DNA of 64,000 nt, taken from a bacterium (lineage in GTDB: Bacteria > Zhuqueibacterota > Zhuqueibacteria > Residuimicrobiales > Residuimicrobiaceae). Under the pieces are notes generated by a model. It ran no database searches and was not told the DNA's origin. It saw only the letters and a program-made list of their open reading frames with translations. The DNA lies in assembly GCA_029565685.1 (NCBI GenBank), contig JAKQNR010000024.1:186001-250000 (forward strand), in the 5' to 3' direction. This document shows positions 60,547 through 64,000 of this stretch, one piece after another; within the stretch, counting starts at the first letter, position 1; every line of letters begins with the position of its first letter. The translations under genes and the position numbers were made by a program.

Positions 60547-61665
60547 ATGTATTTGAATTCTTTTTCAATCAGAGGGTTTCGTAATTTAAAAGAGCAGCGT
60601 TGGACATTCCCCCGACAGACGCATTTCATTTTCGGCGACAATGCTCAGGGAAAAACCAATCTGTTGGAGATGATTTATTTCCTCTGTTTGACAAAGAGCT
60701 TCAGAACCAGCGAGGATCAGGAATGCCTCAGCCATCAACAGAATCATTTTCTGCTTGAAGCCTGTTTTATTGATGAAAGTCAGCTGGAGCATTCTCTGCA
60801 GGTTTCCTATCAGCCGGGCGCGGGAAAAAGCATCCATCTGGACGGCAAACCATTGCATCGTTCTTCTGAATTGATCGGACGTTTTCCGGTGATCAAATTG
60901 TCTCAGGAGGACTTGGAGATCACCAGCGGTCCTCCGCATCAGAGAAGACGTTTCTGCAATATTCTCCTTTCGCAGGTATCTGTACGATATCTGGGTCTGT
61001 TGAAAGAGTATGAACGCATTGTCAAACAGCGCAATTGCATTCTGAAAAAGGGTTTGAATGATCGATCGGTCGCTGGGGCGGGCGTAGAAATATGGGATGG
61101 TCCGTTGATGAACAAGGCGGCCGCGATTTCAGATCTACGCGGCAAGATGGTTGACGAGTTGAATCCGCTTTTACAAGAGTATTATCAAAAGTTCACTGGG
61201 AAGGGGGATATTTTAACGCTGGAGTACCTTCCCGATGTGGCTGCGCGAAGGGATGAGTCCTATGCGGCCGCCTTTCAACGGCGTCTGAATCACTGTCGCT
61301 GGCAGGAATACCAACGGGGCATCACGCTGATCGGTCCGCACCGCGATGATTTTAAATTCTTCATCAACGGCAAAGAGCTGCGCTTGTTCGGTTCCAGCGG
61401 TGAGCACAAGAGCGTTGCTGTCTGTCTGAAAGCGGCGGAAGGAGTATTAATCCGTCGGACGTTGGATCGGCTGCCGATCGTATTATTGGATGATCTGTAT
61501 GCGGAGCTAGATTGGGATCGGGGAGAGCGTGCGCTTCATCTGTTTTCCAGCGATCTGCAGTGTTTTGTCACCGGAACCTCATTTGATTATCAGGCGCTGC
61601 AGCCCTTGCTGCCGTCAAGTGGGCAGGTGTTGTGGATGCGTGCAGGAGCGTTGGAAAGGCTGTAG
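60547..61665 (+). CDS. recF: DNA replication and repair protein RecF
   Basis: ABC-type ATPase that helps load RecA at single-strand gaps. The 372-residue chain has Walker A GDNAQGKTN (about 35-43), and GITLIGPHRDDFKFFINGKEL and GEHKSVAVCLKAAEG near 250-300 with Walker B LDDLYAELD. The ATG at 60547 is 10 bases after the dnaN stop and has AGG seven bases upstream; the frame is open slightly further upstream inside dnaN. Confidence 0.95.
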   Translation: MYLNSFSIRGFRNLKEQRWTFPRQTHFIFGDNAQGKTNLLEMIYFLCLTKSFRTSEDQECLSHQQNHFLLEACFIDESQLEHSLQVSYQPGAGKSIHLDGKPLHRSSELIGRFPVIKLSQEDLEITSGPPHQRRRFCNILLSQVSVRYLGLLKEYERIVKQRNCILKKGLNDRSVAGAGVEIWDGPLMNKAAAISDLRGKMVDELNPLLQEYYQKFTGKGDILTLEYLPDVAARRDESYAAAFQRRLNHCRWQEYQRGITLIGPHRDDFKFFINGKELRLFGSSGEHKSVAVCLKAAEGVLIRRTLDRLPIVLLDDLYAELDWDRGERALHLFSSDLQCFVTGTSFDYQALQPLLPSSGQVLWMRAGALERL

Positions 61666-61666
61666 C

Positions 61667-63890
<2,224 letters not shown>

Positions 63891-63912
63891 GAGAACGGAA
63901 AGCTGATCGTTT

Positions 63913-64000
63913 ATGCTGGAACTGAAAGAAAAAATCGTACCGGTCTTGATTGAAGAGGAGATGCGCAACGCCTACATCGATTATTCGATGTCGGTCATTG
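63913..64000 (+). CDS. gyrA: DNA gyrase subunit A (5' part, cut by the window end)
   Basis: The 29 visible residues begin MLELKEKIVPVLIEEEMRNA and continue with YIDYSMSVI, the standard GyrA N-terminus. The gene starts 22 bases after gyrB. The rest lies outside the window. Confidence 0.92.
   Translation, partial: MLELKEKIVPVLIEEEMRNAYIDYSMSVI

Overview
The window spans the replication origin of a bacterial chromosome. Everything left of about 57.3 kb lies on the minus strand and everything from dnaA (57716) rightwards lies on the plus strand, so every gene reads away from oriC. The order rpmH-rnpA-yidD-yidC-mnmE-mnmG-rsmG on one side and dnaA-dnaN-recF-dciA-like-gyrB-gyrA on the other is the classic origin neighbourhood. 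Two parS-type palindromes flank the mnmG/rsmG junction. A Gram-negative envelope is implied by the long YidC, a SurA-type chaperone, a lipoprotein foldase and a PorV-type barrel. A secreted giant protein with a type IX (Por) style C-terminal domain, plus DUF4159 and DUF4175 proteins, points to the FCB superphylum (Bacteroidota, Calditrichota or KSB1-like). The exact phylum cannot be decided from this sequence.

Layout from left to right. 0.2-4 kb: glnS, tRNA-Gln(CUG), gltX and two tRNA-Ser genes. 4-6 kb: dprA and obgE. 6.1-24 kb: an unusual signalling/secretion locus. It holds a STAS protein with its own strong promoter, a 1288-residue membrane protein combining an RsbW-like ATPase, a sensor, a PP2C phosphatase, DNA-binding-like modules and TPRs, then a PorV-like barrel with TPRs, a 3581-residue repeat protein and a small paralogue of that protein's N-terminal domain. 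24.5-29 kb: TPR protein, aspartate aminotransferase, pta, coaD, rsmD. 29-31 kb: PilN/O-like, PilM-like and ComEA-like proteins. 31-34 kb: hrcA-grpE-dnaJ without dnaK. 34-37 kb: ftsEX, a methyltransferase and a YjbQ-type protein. 37-44 kb: an exported protein, a TPR protein, DUF4175 and DUF4159. 44-50 kb: two parvulin-type chaperones, mfd, murQ. 50.7-57.3 kb: rsmG, mnmG, mnmE, yidC, yidD, rnpA, rpmH. 57.3-64 kb: oriC and the replication genes.

The most interesting part is 6.1-24 kb. A PP2C phosphatase and an RsbW-like anti-sigma/kinase domain sit in one membrane-anchored chain beside a STAS antagonist that keeps the expected phospho-serine. The STAS protein and the fusion share a similar ~51-residue module in an ungapped alignment (14 identities by eye), outside the usual partner-switching domains. 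Upstream in the same run are the PorV-type barrel and the giant secreted protein, suggesting that partner switching is tied to surface-protein export. Several promoters (tRNA-Ser/gltX, STAS, hrcA, rpmH) have TTGA-type -35 boxes exactly 17 bases from AT-rich -10 boxes. No insertion sequence, CRISPR array, prophage or rRNA was seen.
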